Assembly (NCBI RefSeq): GCF_000829825.1 | Contig: NZ_JXSL01000027.1 | Span: forward strand, 434,001 to 498,000 | Direction of reading: 5' to 3' | Length of the DNA: 64,000 bases | Source: Paramagnetospirillum magnetotacticum MS-1 | GTDB lineage: Bacteria > Pseudomonadota > Alphaproteobacteria > Rhodospirillales > Magnetospirillaceae | In this document: positions 44,503 to 53,058 of the stretch, piece after piece | Numbering within the stretch: position 1 is the first letter of the stretch | Layout: each line of letters begins with the position of its first letter | Made by a program: the position numbers and the translations under genes | The notes under the pieces: model-generated | What the model was told of the DNA's origin: nothing | What the model saw: only the letters and a program-made list of their open reading frames with translations | Databases searched by the model: none

Positions 44503-45696
44503 TCAAGGCTTCTCTTGCAGGTCGAACAGCCGGCGATGCTCGTCGAGGGCAAAGCGATCGGTCATGCCAGCGATGTAATCGGCCACCACGCGGGCGGTCT
44601 TGGCGGTGCCCTTGCCATCGGCCAGACGCCGCCATTCGGGCGGCAGGCATTCAGGCTCGGCAAAAAGCAGGTTGAACAGGTCCTTCACCACCCGCCTGCC
44701 CTTGCTGGTCATGCGGTTGACGCTGAAGTGGCGGTACATGTTGGTAAACAGGAACTGGCGCAGAGCCGCGTCATTGGCACGCATCTCGTCAGAAAAGGCG
44801 GCCAGCGGACGGCCCAGGCCGCGCACATCGTCGGCGCTTTGCGGCTTGAACTCGGCGACACGGCGCCGCGTCTCCTCGGTCAGGTCGAGGATCATGATGC
44901 CGATCATGCGGCGCACCACCTCATGGATATGAAGCGAAGGCTCGGCATCGGGATACTGTTTGGCCACCTTGTGGAACAGCGGCCCGACCAGGGGCACGTC
45001 GGCCAGGTCCTTGATGGTGAACAGCCCGGCCCGCAATCCGTCGTCGATATCATGGTTGTTATAGGCGATATCGTCGGACAGCGCCGCAATCTGGGCTTCC
45101 ATGCCAGCGAAGCTATCCAGACGCAGATCGTGAAGCTGGGCGTATTCGGCGATGGCGCCGGGCAGCACCCGGTCGGGCTTGACCGCAAGCGGCCCGGTCA
45201 GCGGGCCGTTATGCTTGACCAGCCCCTCCAGGGTCTCCCAGGTGAGGTTGAGGCCTTCGAACTCCACATAGCGGCGTTCCAGCTTGGTGACGATGCGCAA
45301 GCTTTGGGCGTTGTGGTCGAAGCCGCCATACTGGGCCAGGACCTCTTGCAACGCGTCCTCGCCCGCATGGCCGAAGGGCGTGTGGCCCAGATCGTGGGCC
45401 AGCGCCAGGGCCTCGGCCAGATCCTCGTCCAGACCCAGCACACGGGCGATGGAGCGCGCTATCTGCGACACTTCCAGCGAATGGGTCAGCCGCGTCCTGA
45501 AATTGTCGCCTTCGTGATAGACGAAGACCTGGGTCTTGTATTGCAGACGGCGGAAGGCGGCGGAATGGATGATGCGGTCGCGGTCGCGCTGGAACGGCGA
45601 GCGGGTCGGGCTGTCGGCCTCGTCATGCAAACGCCCGCGAGAGTCCTCGGGCCGACAGGCATAGGGCGCCAGGGTATGGGAACGGGATTCGGTCAT
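44503..45696 (-). CDS. Deoxyguanosinetriphosphate triphosphohydrolase-like protein (type 2)
   Basis: HD-domain dNTP triphosphohydrolase. 397 residues. Metal site: [19 protein letters not shown] (first His), [19 protein letters not shown] (HD), and a later Asp in [17 protein letters not shown]. The opening block [20 protein letters not shown] is typical of the dgt type 2 family that lies next to argS in alphaproteobacteria. Likely trims dNTP pools. Start chosen at MTESRSHT. Confidence 0.94.
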   Translation of the reverse strand: MTESRSHTLAPYACRPEDSRGRLHDEADSPTRSPFQRDRDRIIHSAAFRRLQYKTQVFVYHEGDNFRTRLTHSLEVSQIARSIARVLGLDEDLAEALALAHDLGHTPFGHAGEDALQEVLAQYGGFDHNAQSLRIVTKLERRYVEFEGLNLTWETLEGLVKHNGPLTGPLAVKPDRVLPGAIAEYAQLHDLRLDSFAGMEAQIAALSDDIAYNNHDIDDGLRAGLFTIKDLADVPLVGPLFHKVAKQYPDAEPSLHIHEVVRRMIGIMILDLTEETRRRVAEFKPQSADDVRGLGRPLAAFSDEMRANDAALRQFLFTNMYRHFSVNRMTSKGRRVVKDLFNLLFAEPECLPPEWRRLADGKGTAKTARVVADYIAGMTDRFALDEHRRLFDLQEKP

Positions 45697-45732
45697 GACC
45701 GGGACACTACCGCCCAAGCCCCGCGAACGCAA

Positions 45733-46926
45733 CTATCCCCCGGCCAGTTCGCAGCGGTTGCGTCCCAAATCCTTGGCCCGGTACAAAGCGGCGTCGGCGC
45801 GCCGGATGATCTCCTCCAGGCCATCGTCTTCAGCCAGTTGGGCGATGCCGACGCTAACCGTCATGGCGAAGGGAAGGCTTGCCGCGCCCGGCACGTCCTG
45901 CCCCGCCTCCTCGGTAAAGATGGTCCGCAGGCGCTCGGCCACCACCAGGGACTGAACGGCTGTGCTGCCCGGCAGCAGGGCCAGGAATTCCTCGCCCCCG
46001 AAGCGGCAGAACAGATCCTCGGTGCGCAGCAACCGCCCAGCCAGGGCGACGAACAGACAAAGGGCGTCGTCGCCGCCACCATGGCCCAGACGGTCGTTGA
46101 CCTGCTTGAAGTGGTCCAGGTCCATCATCAGCACGGACAAGGGCAAACCGCTGCGCCGCGCCCGCGCCAGTTCCTTTTCGGCCAGCCCGGAAAAAGCCCG
46201 CCGGTTCAAGGCCCCGGTCAAGGGATCGCGGCTGGCCTGATGGTTCAGCTCTTCCTGCAGGCGCTCACCCGCCATCAGCACCATGCACAACGTCACCGAG
46301 ATGGTGACACACAGCCACCATAAGGTGGCCAAGGCGGTGATGCCGTAGGACAGCCGCCCCCCCATGAATTCCAGATCCAATCCCACGGACACGCCGCGCA
46401 ATGCAAAGAAGGCCGCGTTCAGGAAATACACCCACCCCGCCAGTCGCATGGCCAGTTGTTTGGGCGGCGCGCGCCACAGCAATTCCCTGGCGACCCCCGC
46501 CGAAATGGCGCAAATAGCCAAGGAGTTGGCAGCAGCCCGAACATGAAGCGAGCCTTGCAAATGGGAGTAGAGGATCAGGGCCAGGGCCACACCTCCCAGG
46601 CCGACATAGACACGAGGTGCGAAGGGCTTACGCCCAAGGAAGCGGCGAAATCCATCCCAGACCAGACAGAATCCCAGAATGACCAGCCCATGGGCCACGG
46701 ACAGGGAGGTGTCGCCGGACATGCCCGCGCCGGTCCCCGCCACGGCAAAGCTCAGCGCCCCGACCACGCTGGCCCAGGCCCAATGCCCCAGGCCATCCAT
46801 TCCGGGATGGAGCTTGTACAAAATGATCCTGGCGATGGCGCAGCAGGTGGTCGCCACGGCGACCGCCACCAGCAGGCTTTGCACTTCAAGAACCAAAACG
46901 GGTCGCCCCCAATAAGATGGAATCAT
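45733..46926 (-). CDS. Membrane GGDEF diguanylate cyclase
   Basis: 397 residues. Six or seven membrane helices fill about 10-215, from LLVAVAVATTCCAIARIILY to LWWLCVTISVTLCMVLM. The GGDEF domain follows: DPLTGALNRRAF, MMDLDHFKQVNDRLGHG, the inhibitory RTED site and FGGEEF, so it should be active and feedback-inhibited. No known sensor in the membrane part. It is head-to-head with erpA; the two promoters appear to overlap. Confidence 0.9.
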   Translation of the reverse strand: MIPSYWGRPVLVLEVQSLLVAVAVATTCCAIARIILYKLHPGMDGLGHWAWASVVGALSFAVAGTGAGMSGDTSLSVAHGLVILGFCLVWDGFRRFLGRKPFAPRVYVGLGGVALALILYSHLQGSLHVRAAANSLAICAISAGVARELLWRAPPKQLAMRLAGWVYFLNAAFFALRGVSVGLDLEFMGGRLSYGITALATLWWLCVTISVTLCMVLMAGERLQEELNHQASRDPLTGALNRRAFSGLAEKELARARRSGLPLSVLMMDLDHFKQVNDRLGHGGGDDALCLFVALAGRLLRTEDLFCRFGGEEFLALLPGSTAVQSLVVAERLRTIFTEEAGQDVPGAASLPFAMTVSVGIAQLAEDDGLEEIIRRADAALYRAKDLGRNRCELAGG

Positions 46927-46935
46927 TCCACCACA

Positions 46936-46964
46936 TTGACACTATAAGCCCTCCCTCATATGCG
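46936..46964 (+). promoter_or_regulatory. Possible promoter P1 for erpA, overlapping a minus-strand promoter
   Basis: TTGACA at 46936-46941 and TATGCG at 46959-46964 are 17 bases apart. On the opposite strand TATAGT (46941-46946), about 15 bases before the GGDEF start, could be its -10 and overlaps this -35. Pattern-based only. Confidence 0.4.
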
Positions 46965-46982
46965 CAACCTACGAAGCATGAC

Positions 46983-47010
46983 TTGAATTCGGTATCAGAA
47001 TACCTAAATT
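46983..47010 (+). promoter_or_regulatory. Possible regulated promoter P2 for erpA with dyad in the spacer
   Basis: TTGAAT (46983-46988) and TAAATT (47005-47010) are 16 bases apart, and the spacer contains the perfect inverted repeat GGTAT-CAGA-ATACC (46991-47004). An operator between -35 and -10 fits repression by an iron-sulfur regulator such as IscR, but the half-site has not been matched to a known motif. Confidence 0.45.
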
Positions 47011-47087
47011 GCGGGAAGGATGCTTCCCTCCAGGGTGGGCAAAGTGCTACCCTTCGAACAATTCCAATCCTTGCCGCAGAGGACAAG

Positions 47088-47441
47088 ATGGCCGAGGTCG
47101 AACACAATTACGCCGCGCGCGTCACCGTCACCGAAAGCGCCGCCGAGCGCGTCCAGACCCTGATCAAGATGGAGGGCAAGCCCAATATGATGCTGCGCCT
47201 GGGCGTCTCGGGCGGCGGCTGTTCCGGCTTTTCCTACGGCATTTCCCTGGATGATCAGGTCAATGACGACGACCGTCTGTTCAACGAGTACGGCATCACC
47301 GTGGTGGTGGACCAGACCTCTTTGGACATGCTGGACGGCTCGGTGGTGGATTTCGTCGAAGACCTTTCCGGCTCGTCCTTCCAGGTCAAGAATCCCAACG
47401 CTACCTCCACCTGCGGCTGCGGCAGTTCGTTTTCGGTGTAG
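47088..47441 (+). CDS. erpA: HesB/IscA-family iron-sulfur insertion protein, ErpA-like
   Basis: A-type carrier that delivers Fe-S clusters to apo-proteins. 117 residues. The three cluster-binding cysteines are in GVSGGGCSGFSYG and TSTCGCGSSFSV at the C-terminus. ATG at 47088 with AGAGGA 5 bases upstream. It is monocistronic, with a long leader from the putative promoters. IscA versus ErpA cannot be settled by sequence alone. Clients in the window could include IlvD. Confidence 0.9.
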   Translation: MAEVEHNYAARVTVTESAAERVQTLIKMEGKPNMMLRLGVSGGGCSGFSYGISLDDQVNDDDRLFNEYGITVVVDQTSLDMLDGSVVDFVEDLSGSSFQVKNPNATSTCGCGSSFSV

Positions 47442-47442
47442 T

Positions 47443-48114
47443 TCACCAACTTGGACACAGGCCGTTGACGCGCCGGTAATTGCCCGGCGTGTCGATGGCC
47501 GCGTTGCGAAGCCTCAACTCGTTGGCATAGGCCTCGAAGGTGGGCTTCAGGGCCGCCGTCAGGCGGTCCTTGAATTCGCCCGTCACCACATCCGGGCTTG
47601 AAGTGGTGATGCGCGGCGGAATTTGGGCCGCGGCGTTACGCAGAACGATCTCCGCCTGGGGCGTCCAATGGCGGAAGGCATCGCGGCTGATGGCCACATG
47701 CTCGTCCTCATGGGTACGGATCACCCGGTACTGGCAGCCGCCGGGCGGATACTCCCTGGCGATATCCACCTTGATCTCGGTGATCTTCCACACGGCCTCG
47801 ACACGGGCCAGCCCCATGCAGCGCCGCCCCTGCCCCAGATCGATCTGCCAGCCCTGGACCCGCAATTCCAGATTGGTCGAGGTCCGGGTCAATCCGGTGG
47901 TGAAGTCCTTGGAATCCGGCCGGGTCAATCCCGACAGGGCGGTGATGCGGGCGCGGGCCTGCTCGCTGCTATAGGTGGGCTCGGCCATCCAGGTGGAAAA
48001 GGTCACGATTCGCTGGGGAACAAAGGCCCCGGCGGGCGGGCAGGCCTGGGCGAAGGCGGATGAGGCGAAGGCCAGCAACACCGGAACCAGCAGCCAAAGC
48101 CTCGATACAGCCAT
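47443..48114 (-). CDS. Secreted DUF922-like putative zincin
   Basis: 223 residues from ATG 48114 (a GTG one codon earlier is equally possible). Signal peptide LWLLVPVLLAFASSAFAQA, mature protein with conserved Trp/Asp-rich strand LRVQGWQIDLGQGRRCMG and the metal-type motif RTHEDEHVAISRDAFRHW (HExxH). Cysteines around QYRV and at the end may pair. This matches the predicted Zn-dependent secreted protease family DUF922; activity is unproven. It converges on erpA with a single base between stops. Confidence 0.78.
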   Translation of the reverse strand: MAVSRLWLLVPVLLAFASSAFAQACPPAGAFVPQRIVTFSTWMAEPTYSSEQARARITALSGLTRPDSKDFTTGLTRTSTNLELRVQGWQIDLGQGRRCMGLARVEAVWKITEIKVDIAREYPPGGCQYRVIRTHEDEHVAISRDAFRHWTPQAEIVLRNAAAQIPPRITTSSPDVVTGEFKDRLTAALKPTFEAYANELRLRNAAIDTPGNYRRVNGLCPSW

Positions 48115-48189
48115 CACGCAACACCTCGCCAGTCATACACGCCCAGAGTATTCCCCGCGCCTTGCCGTCGGGTTAATGCCGGGGTTTCC

Positions 48190-48217
48190 TTGCCGAAACC
48201 GCCCCGTCCTGTATCCT
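48190..48217 (+). promoter_or_regulatory. Possible promoter for the exonuclease III gene
   Basis: TTGCCG at 48190-48195 and TATCCT at 48212-48217 are 16 bases apart and lie 37 bases before the start codon. Reasonable match to a housekeeping promoter, by pattern only. Confidence 0.35.
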
Positions 48218-48253
48218 CGTGGGTCATACACCTCTTGCGGAGCGAAACAAGAT

Positions 48254-49030
48254 ATGGGCCTGCGCATCGCCACCTGGAACGTCAATTCGGTGCGGGCCCG
48301 CCTGGGCAATGTTCTCGATTGGCTGGGCAGTTTCGCGCCCGATGTGGTGTTGTTGCAGGAGATCAAGTGCCAGGACCACGATTTTCCCCGCCTCGAAATC
48401 GAGGCAGCCGGTTATCAAACCGCCGTTCACGGGCAGAAGAGCTATAACGGCGTCGCCATCTTATCGCGCCACGCCATGAGCGATATCAGCCTCCGCCTGC
48501 CCGGTGACGAGAGCGACGAGCAGGCCCGCTATATTGAGGCGACGATCGAAGGCTGGCGCCTCGCCTCCCTTTACCTGCCCAACGGCAATCCGGCGCCGGG
48601 CGACAAATATGACTACAAGCTGGCCTGGATGGCGCGCCTAAGAGCTCATGCCCAGAGCCTTCTTACCCAGGATATCCCCTTCGTCCTGGGCGGCGATTTC
48701 AATATTTGCCCCACCGACGACGATGTCTATGATCCGCCCAACTGGCAAAATGACGCGCTGTGCCGCCCCGACAGCCGCGCCGCCTTCCGCGCCATCGTCA
48801 ACCTTGGGCTGACGGAGGCGTTCCGGGCACTGCATCCAGAGGAAAAGGGCCGTTATTCCTTCTGGGATTATCAGGCGGGCGCATGGCAGAGGGACGAAGG
48901 CCTGCGCATCGACCACTTCCTTCTGTCGCCCCGGGCCGCCGACCATCTGCAAGCTTGCGATATCGACAGGGCCCCCAGGGGTAAGGAAAAGGCCTCGGAC
49001 CATACGCCGGTGTGGATCGAGCTGAGTTGA
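48254..49030 (+). CDS. xth: Exodeoxyribonuclease III
   Basis: AP endonuclease / 3' exonuclease of base-excision repair. 258 residues, the full family length. Catalytic blocks: LRIATWNVNSVRARL, VVLLQEIKCQD with the metal-binding Glu, YNGVAILSR, VLGGDFNICPTDDDVYDP, and DEGLRIDHFLLSP with the final KASDHTPVWIEL. Start is the ATG before GLRIATWNVN; upstream codons in frame lack similarity. Divergent from the DUF922 gene. Confidence 0.95.
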   Translation: MGLRIATWNVNSVRARLGNVLDWLGSFAPDVVLLQEIKCQDHDFPRLEIEAAGYQTAVHGQKSYNGVAILSRHAMSDISLRLPGDESDEQARYIEATIEGWRLASLYLPNGNPAPGDKYDYKLAWMARLRAHAQSLLTQDIPFVLGGDFNICPTDDDVYDPPNWQNDALCRPDSRAAFRAIVNLGLTEAFRALHPEEKGRYSFWDYQAGAWQRDEGLRIDHFLLSPRAADHLQACDIDRAPRGKEKASDHTPVWIELS

Positions 49031-49042
49031 TATCACTTCGTG

Positions 49043-49163
49043 ATGGGGCTTCCGCCCCAACCCGATCAGGGGACCAGCCCTGAAACCCCAGTTCATCTAC
49101 TCATAAAATCTAAGGGGGTCTGGGGCATGAGCCCCAGGCGGGTGTGGGCGGCAGCCCACCAAG
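49043..49163 (+). repeat. Four-hairpin dispersed repeat, copy 2
   Basis: Same order and orientation as the copy at 25966-26087: GGGGC/GCCCC (49045-49058), TCAGGG/CCCTGA (49066-49083), CTGGGGC/GCCCCAG (49120-49137) and GTGGGC/GCCCAC (49144-49159), ending in a shared AAG. The stretch GCGGGTGTGGGCGGC is near-identical between copies. It fills the gap between the convergent ends of the exonuclease III and diiron-protein genes. Confidence 0.75.
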
Positions 49164-49172
49164 ATGTGTTGC

Positions 49173-50309
49173 TTAAAACGGCGTCGCGGTGCTGCAGCTA
49201 TAGGCCTCGCCGCCCACCACCTGGGCGGGGTCTATGCCTTGCCGGGCCTCCAGCAGAGCCAGCTTGATGCGGACATCAGCGACCCGGTGGCGAGGCTCGA
49301 ACTCAGCCAAGGCGCAGTCCTCGCCGAACACATGGCGGTAAAGACCGCTCATCATGGCGAAACGCCCGGCCATCAGCATATTGCAGGCGCCCTTGACCCG
49401 TTCGATGTCGCCCTCCCCCTCCATATGCAGTGAGGTGACCAGCATCACCGAGATGGCGTGGAGCACGTCATAGCGCACATGGGCGATGAAGACTTCGAGA
49501 TGATGGGGCGTAAGGTTCAGGCCGTCGCGTTCCGAGACCTTGATCAGGCCACCCAGCAGCAGACTGAAGAATTCCGGCACACCCCATTCCATGCCAAGCC
49601 CCACCGAGGCCAGGGCCTCCAGCGGGCTGAACGCCCCGTGACCGGCGACAAGACGCTGGATCAGCACATTGTCGGCCACTTCGGCCAGCATGGGAACGTC
49701 CTGATCCTCAAACCCGATCCCCAATCCTTCGAACACCTGCCGGTACATGACGATATGGGTCTTGGCGGCCAGCAGGCGGCCCAGTTCCGGGTAATCGTCG
49801 AGGCCGTGGCTGCCCACGCCATATTCATCGGCCACCAATTGGGCCAGAGCGATCTGGGTCAGCTCGGAACGGCGCTCGCCCACGCTGCCCCGCGCGGTGG
49901 CCGCCAGTCCGTGGAAACGGCCGATGGCCAGGGCGACGCACTGGCGGGTGTTCTTGATCTGATTGAAGTATTGCAGGGCGAAGGTCTTGACCTGGGACGG
50001 CGTGATGCGGCCCTCGAACACCCTGCGGAAAAAGGGGTGCCGCCAAACCGGATGGTCCATCACATGGGTGTGAAGATCCAGGAACATCTCGCCCAGGCGC
50101 GCCGCATCGACCATGCCGCCGTCCATCTGGCGGAAGATACGGTTCAGTTCGGAACCGGGCTCGGCCACCTCAGCGATAACGCGGGTGAAATCGGTACGCT
50201 GGCTGGCGATAAACGAGTCCAGCACCTGATCGGTGGAAAGCTGGAGAAGATCGGGCAAGGGATGGACGCAATCCGGCACGGATCCGTCGGCATGAACCAG
50301 AACGCTCAT
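49173..50309 (-). CDS. Haem-oxygenase-like diiron protein (HDO fold)
   Basis: 378 residues. The core (about 75-300) resembles the iron-containing redox enzyme / Haem_oxygenas_2 family: FALQYFNQIKNTRQCVALAI, LAQLVADEYGVGSHGLDDYP and FIAHVRYDVLHAISVML. The last contains HxxxDxxH (H277, D281, H284), the metal signature of CADD/UndA-like oxygenases; D161/E162, H168 and E241 (GLGMEWGVPEFF) are at compatible positions for the remaining ligands. An 80-residue N-terminal extension is unassigned. Substrate unknown. Its start overlaps the stop of the hemerythrin-receiver gene by four bases, so the two should be made together. Confidence 0.75.
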   Translation of the reverse strand: MSVLVHADGSVPDCVHPLPDLLQLSTDQVLDSFIASQRTDFTRVIAEVAEPGSELNRIFRQMDGGMVDAARLGEMFLDLHTHVMDHPVWRHPFFRRVFEGRITPSQVKTFALQYFNQIKNTRQCVALAIGRFHGLAATARGSVGERRSELTQIALAQLVADEYGVGSHGLDDYPELGRLLAAKTHIVMYRQVFEGLGIGFEDQDVPMLAEVADNVLIQRLVAGHGAFSPLEALASVGLGMEWGVPEFFSLLLGGLIKVSERDGLNLTPHHLEVFIAHVRYDVLHAISVMLVTSLHMEGEGDIERVKGACNMLMAGRFAMMSGLYRHVFGEDCALAEFEPRHRVADVRIKLALLEARQGIDPAQVVGGEAYSCSTATPF

Positions 50310-51154
50310 GCCGCTCTCCCCGCCAGCCGCGCCACGCCCAGGAGCAGATTGCGGGCCGAGATGGGCTTTTCCATGAATTCGTCCGCCCCGGCCAGAAGGG
50401 CAAGGTCACGATTGGCCATGCGCTCGTGCCCCGACAGGACCAGCACTGGCAGGCGGGCTTGATCGGGGGGGCCGCGCCGCACCCAGCGGACCAGATCCAG
50501 CCCGCTTTCCTGGCCCACATGCCAGTCGGACAACAACATATCCAGCGGTTCGTGGGAAATCACCGCCTTGGCCGCCTCCAGATCATGGGCTGCCGAAATC
50601 TTGGTCACGCCGACGCTTTGCAGGATGGTTCGCAGGATTTCCAGGAAATTGACGTTGTCATCCACCAGCAGGATGCGCAGCCGCGCCCAATCCAGGTCCG
50701 CCCCTTTTTGCACCGCCCCGGTCATGGACACCTTCTGGGCAGCAGCCTCGGCTCCCGGATGTCCGATCATCCAGGACCGATAGTTCATGTCCGTGGTGCA
50801 GATATGATCGATCAGCCAGGAATTGAGAAAGGCCAGGCATTCCCGCGCCCGCACGCCGGTCTGGTCCTGGTCGTAGCGGGATTTGAGGCCCAGAACCTTT
50901 TCCGTGAACTGCGCATGGGTTCCGTGGTGGCGCGTTAGCAGCGGATACCGGCAGGCATCCATCATCGCTTCTTCGCGGGCGAAGTGATGGGCTGCGTACT
51001 CTTCCAGGGCCTGCAACACGCTGCCGACGGCAGCGTGTTCCTCGTCATCACCGATGGAACGTTGCAGGTGGTTGATCAGGCCGAGGAGCGTCTTGTGGTC
51101 GGAATCGAGCAGCGGCACGCCGACGCTCATCCGTTCACTCCACGTAAGCCCCAT
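50306..51154 (-). CDS. Bacteriohemerythrin fused to a response-regulator receiver domain
   Basis: 282 residues. Residues 1-130 form a hemerythrin with all seven diiron ligands in place: H20, H57, E61, H76, H80, H117, D122 (HFAREEAMM, HHGTHAQF, DHICTTD). Residues about 158-278 form a receiver: acidic pair D165-D166 (ILLVDDN), phosphorylatable D210 (MLLSDWHVG), a Ser/Gly switch region LVLSGHE and Lys in FMEKPI. No output or DNA-binding domain. Oxygen binding could alter phosphorylation or partner binding. Starts 14 bases after the ilvD stop; overlaps the diiron-protein gene downstream. No histidine kinase in the vicinity. Confidence 0.9.
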   Translation of the reverse strand: MGLTWSERMSVGVPLLDSDHKTLLGLINHLQRSIGDDEEHAAVGSVLQALEEYAAHHFAREEAMMDACRYPLLTRHHGTHAQFTEKVLGLKSRYDQDQTGVRARECLAFLNSWLIDHICTTDMNYRSWMIGHPGAEAAAQKVSMTGAVQKGADLDWARLRILLVDDNVNFLEILRTILQSVGVTKISAAHDLEAAKAVISHEPLDMLLSDWHVGQESGLDLVRWVRRGPPDQARLPVLVLSGHERMANRDLALLAGADEFMEKPISARNLLLGVARLAGRAA

Positions 51155-51168
51155 CGGCCTGTTCCTTC

Positions 51169-53019
51169 TCAGCGGTCCAGTTGCGAGACGTCGCGGACCG
51201 CGCCACGGGCCGCGCTGGTGGTCATGGCGGCATAGGCCTTAAGCGCCGCCGAGACCTGACGGTCGCGATCCACCGGCTTCCAGGCCTTGGCGCCCCGGCC
51301 CTGCATGGCCTGCCTGCGCTTCTCCAATTCGGCATCGGACACCCGAATTGCAATGCTGCGATTAGGAATATGAATATCGATGATATCGCCCGCCTGGATC
51401 AGGCCGATGGCCCCGCCTTCCGCCGCCTCGGGCGAGACGTGGCCGATGGACAGACCCGATGTGCCGCCCGAGAAACGCCCATCTGTGATCAGCGCACATT
51501 CCTTACCCAGGCCCATGCTCTTCAGATAGCTGGTGGGATAAAGCATCTCCTGCATGCCCGGCCCGCCGCGCGGGCCTTCATAGCGCACGATGACCACGTC
51601 GCCGGATTTGACCTGCCCGCCTAGGATCTTGGCCACCGCCTCATCCTGGCTTTCACAGATCACGGCGGGACCGGAGAAGGTCAGGTTCTTGTCGTCAACG
51701 CCCGCCGTCTTAACGATGCAGCCGTCCAAAGCCAGATTGCCGAACAGCACCGCCAGCCCGCCATCCTTGGAAAAGGCACTGTCAACCGAACGAATGACGC
51801 CCTTGGCGCGGTCCTTGTCCACTTCGGCAAAGCGCTTGGACTGGCTGAAAGCCTCGGTGGTGCGCACCCCGCCAGGGGCGGCCTTGTAGAACTCATGCAC
51901 CTTGGGATCGTTGGAGCGCGCGATGTCCCACTTATCCAGACCCTCGGCCATGGTGCGGGAATGGACGGTGCCGCAATCGCGATTGATCAGCCCGCCCCGG
52001 TCCAACTGGCCCAGGATGCCCATGATGCCGCCCGCCCGGTGCACATCCTCGATATGGACGTCGGGCACGTTGGGGGCCACCTTGCACAGGCAGGGCACGC
52101 GGCGCGACAGACGGTCGATGTCGTTCATGCCGAAGGCCACCCCCGCTTCCTGTGCCGCCGCCAGAAGATGAAGCACGGTATTGGTGGAGCCGCCCATGGC
52201 GATATCGAGCGTCATGGCGTTCTCGAAGGCCTGGAAACTGGCGATGGAGCGCGGCAGAACCGAGGAATCATCGCCTTCATAGGCGCGCTTGGCCAGATCG
52301 ACGATGCGCCGCCCGGCCTCCAGGAACAGCTCCTTGCGGTCGGCATGGGTGGCGACCACCGTGCCGTTGCCGGGCAGGCCCAGGCCCAGGGCCTCGATCA
52401 GACAGTTCATGGAATTGGCGGTGAACATGCCTGAACACGAGCCGCAGGTGGGGCAGCTTTCCCGTTCGAAGGCCAGGGCCTCCTCGTCGGAAACATTCTT
52501 GTCGGCGCCCTTGATCATGGCGTCGATCAGATCCACCGCATGGGTCTCGCCCTTATAGGTGACCTTGCCCGCCTCCATGGGCCCGCCCGAAATGAAGATG
52601 GTGGGGATGTTGAGGCGAAGCGACGCCATCAGCATGCCGGGCGTGATCTTGTCGCAATTGGAGATGCAGACCAGGGCGTCGGCGCAATGGGCGTTGACCA
52701 TGTATTCCACGCTGTCGGCGATCAGCTCGCGCGAAGGCAGCGAGTACAGCATGCCCGAATGGCCCATGGCGATGCCGTCATCGATGGCAATGGTGTCGAA
52801 TTCCTTGGCGACGCCGCCCGCCTGCTCGATCTCGCGCGCCACCATCTGGCCCAGATCCTTGAGGTGCACATGGCCGGGCACGAACTGGGTAAAGGAATTG
52901 GCGATGGCGATGATGGGCTTGCCGAAATCGGCATCGGTCATGCCAGTGGCGCGCCAAAGTCCGCGCGCGCCGGACATGTTGCGGCCGTGGGTCGAGGTAC
53001 GGGAACGGTAAGCAGGCAT
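51169..53019 (-). CDS. ilvD: Dihydroxy-acid dehydratase
   Basis: Iron-sulfur dehydratase of valine/isoleucine synthesis. 616 residues. Cluster and active-site cysteines in [16 protein letters not shown] and [19 protein letters not shown]-terminal [20 protein letters not shown] is the family signature. ATG 53019 preferred (GAAGG nine bases upstream) over an in-frame TTG at 53028. Oxygen-sensitive clusters in this enzyme family make its position upstream of two oxygen/diiron proteins notable. Confidence 0.96.
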   Translation of the reverse strand: MPAYRSRTSTHGRNMSGARGLWRATGMTDADFGKPIIAIANSFTQFVPGHVHLKDLGQMVAREIEQAGGVAKEFDTIAIDDGIAMGHSGMLYSLPSRELIADSVEYMVNAHCADALVCISNCDKITPGMLMASLRLNIPTIFISGGPMEAGKVTYKGETHAVDLIDAMIKGADKNVSDEEALAFERESCPTCGSCSGMFTANSMNCLIEALGLGLPGNGTVVATHADRKELFLEAGRRIVDLAKRAYEGDDSSVLPRSIASFQAFENAMTLDIAMGGSTNTVLHLLAAAQEAGVAFGMNDIDRLSRRVPCLCKVAPNVPDVHIEDVHRAGGIMGILGQLDRGGLINRDCGTVHSRTMAEGLDKWDIARSNDPKVHEFYKAAPGGVRTTEAFSQSKRFAEVDKDRAKGVIRSVDSAFSKDGGLAVLFGNLALDGCIVKTAGVDDKNLTFSGPAVICESQDEAVAKILGGQVKSGDVVIVRYEGPRGGPGMQEMLYPTSYLKSMGLGKECALITDGRFSGGTSGLSIGHVSPEAAEGGAIGLIQAGDIIDIHIPNRSIAIRVSDAELEKRRQAMQGRGAKAWKPVDRDRQVSAALKAYAAMTTSAARGAVRDVSQLDR

Positions 53020-53058
53020 GGCGGTCAACCTTCGTCTGACAAAATAAGGGGGGCCAGA

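Noticed and set aside
46917-47087. 57-codon upstream extension of erpA
   Set aside because: Contains the putative promoters and the dyad; family proteins start near MAEVEHNY and the ATG at 47088 has a good ribosome site.
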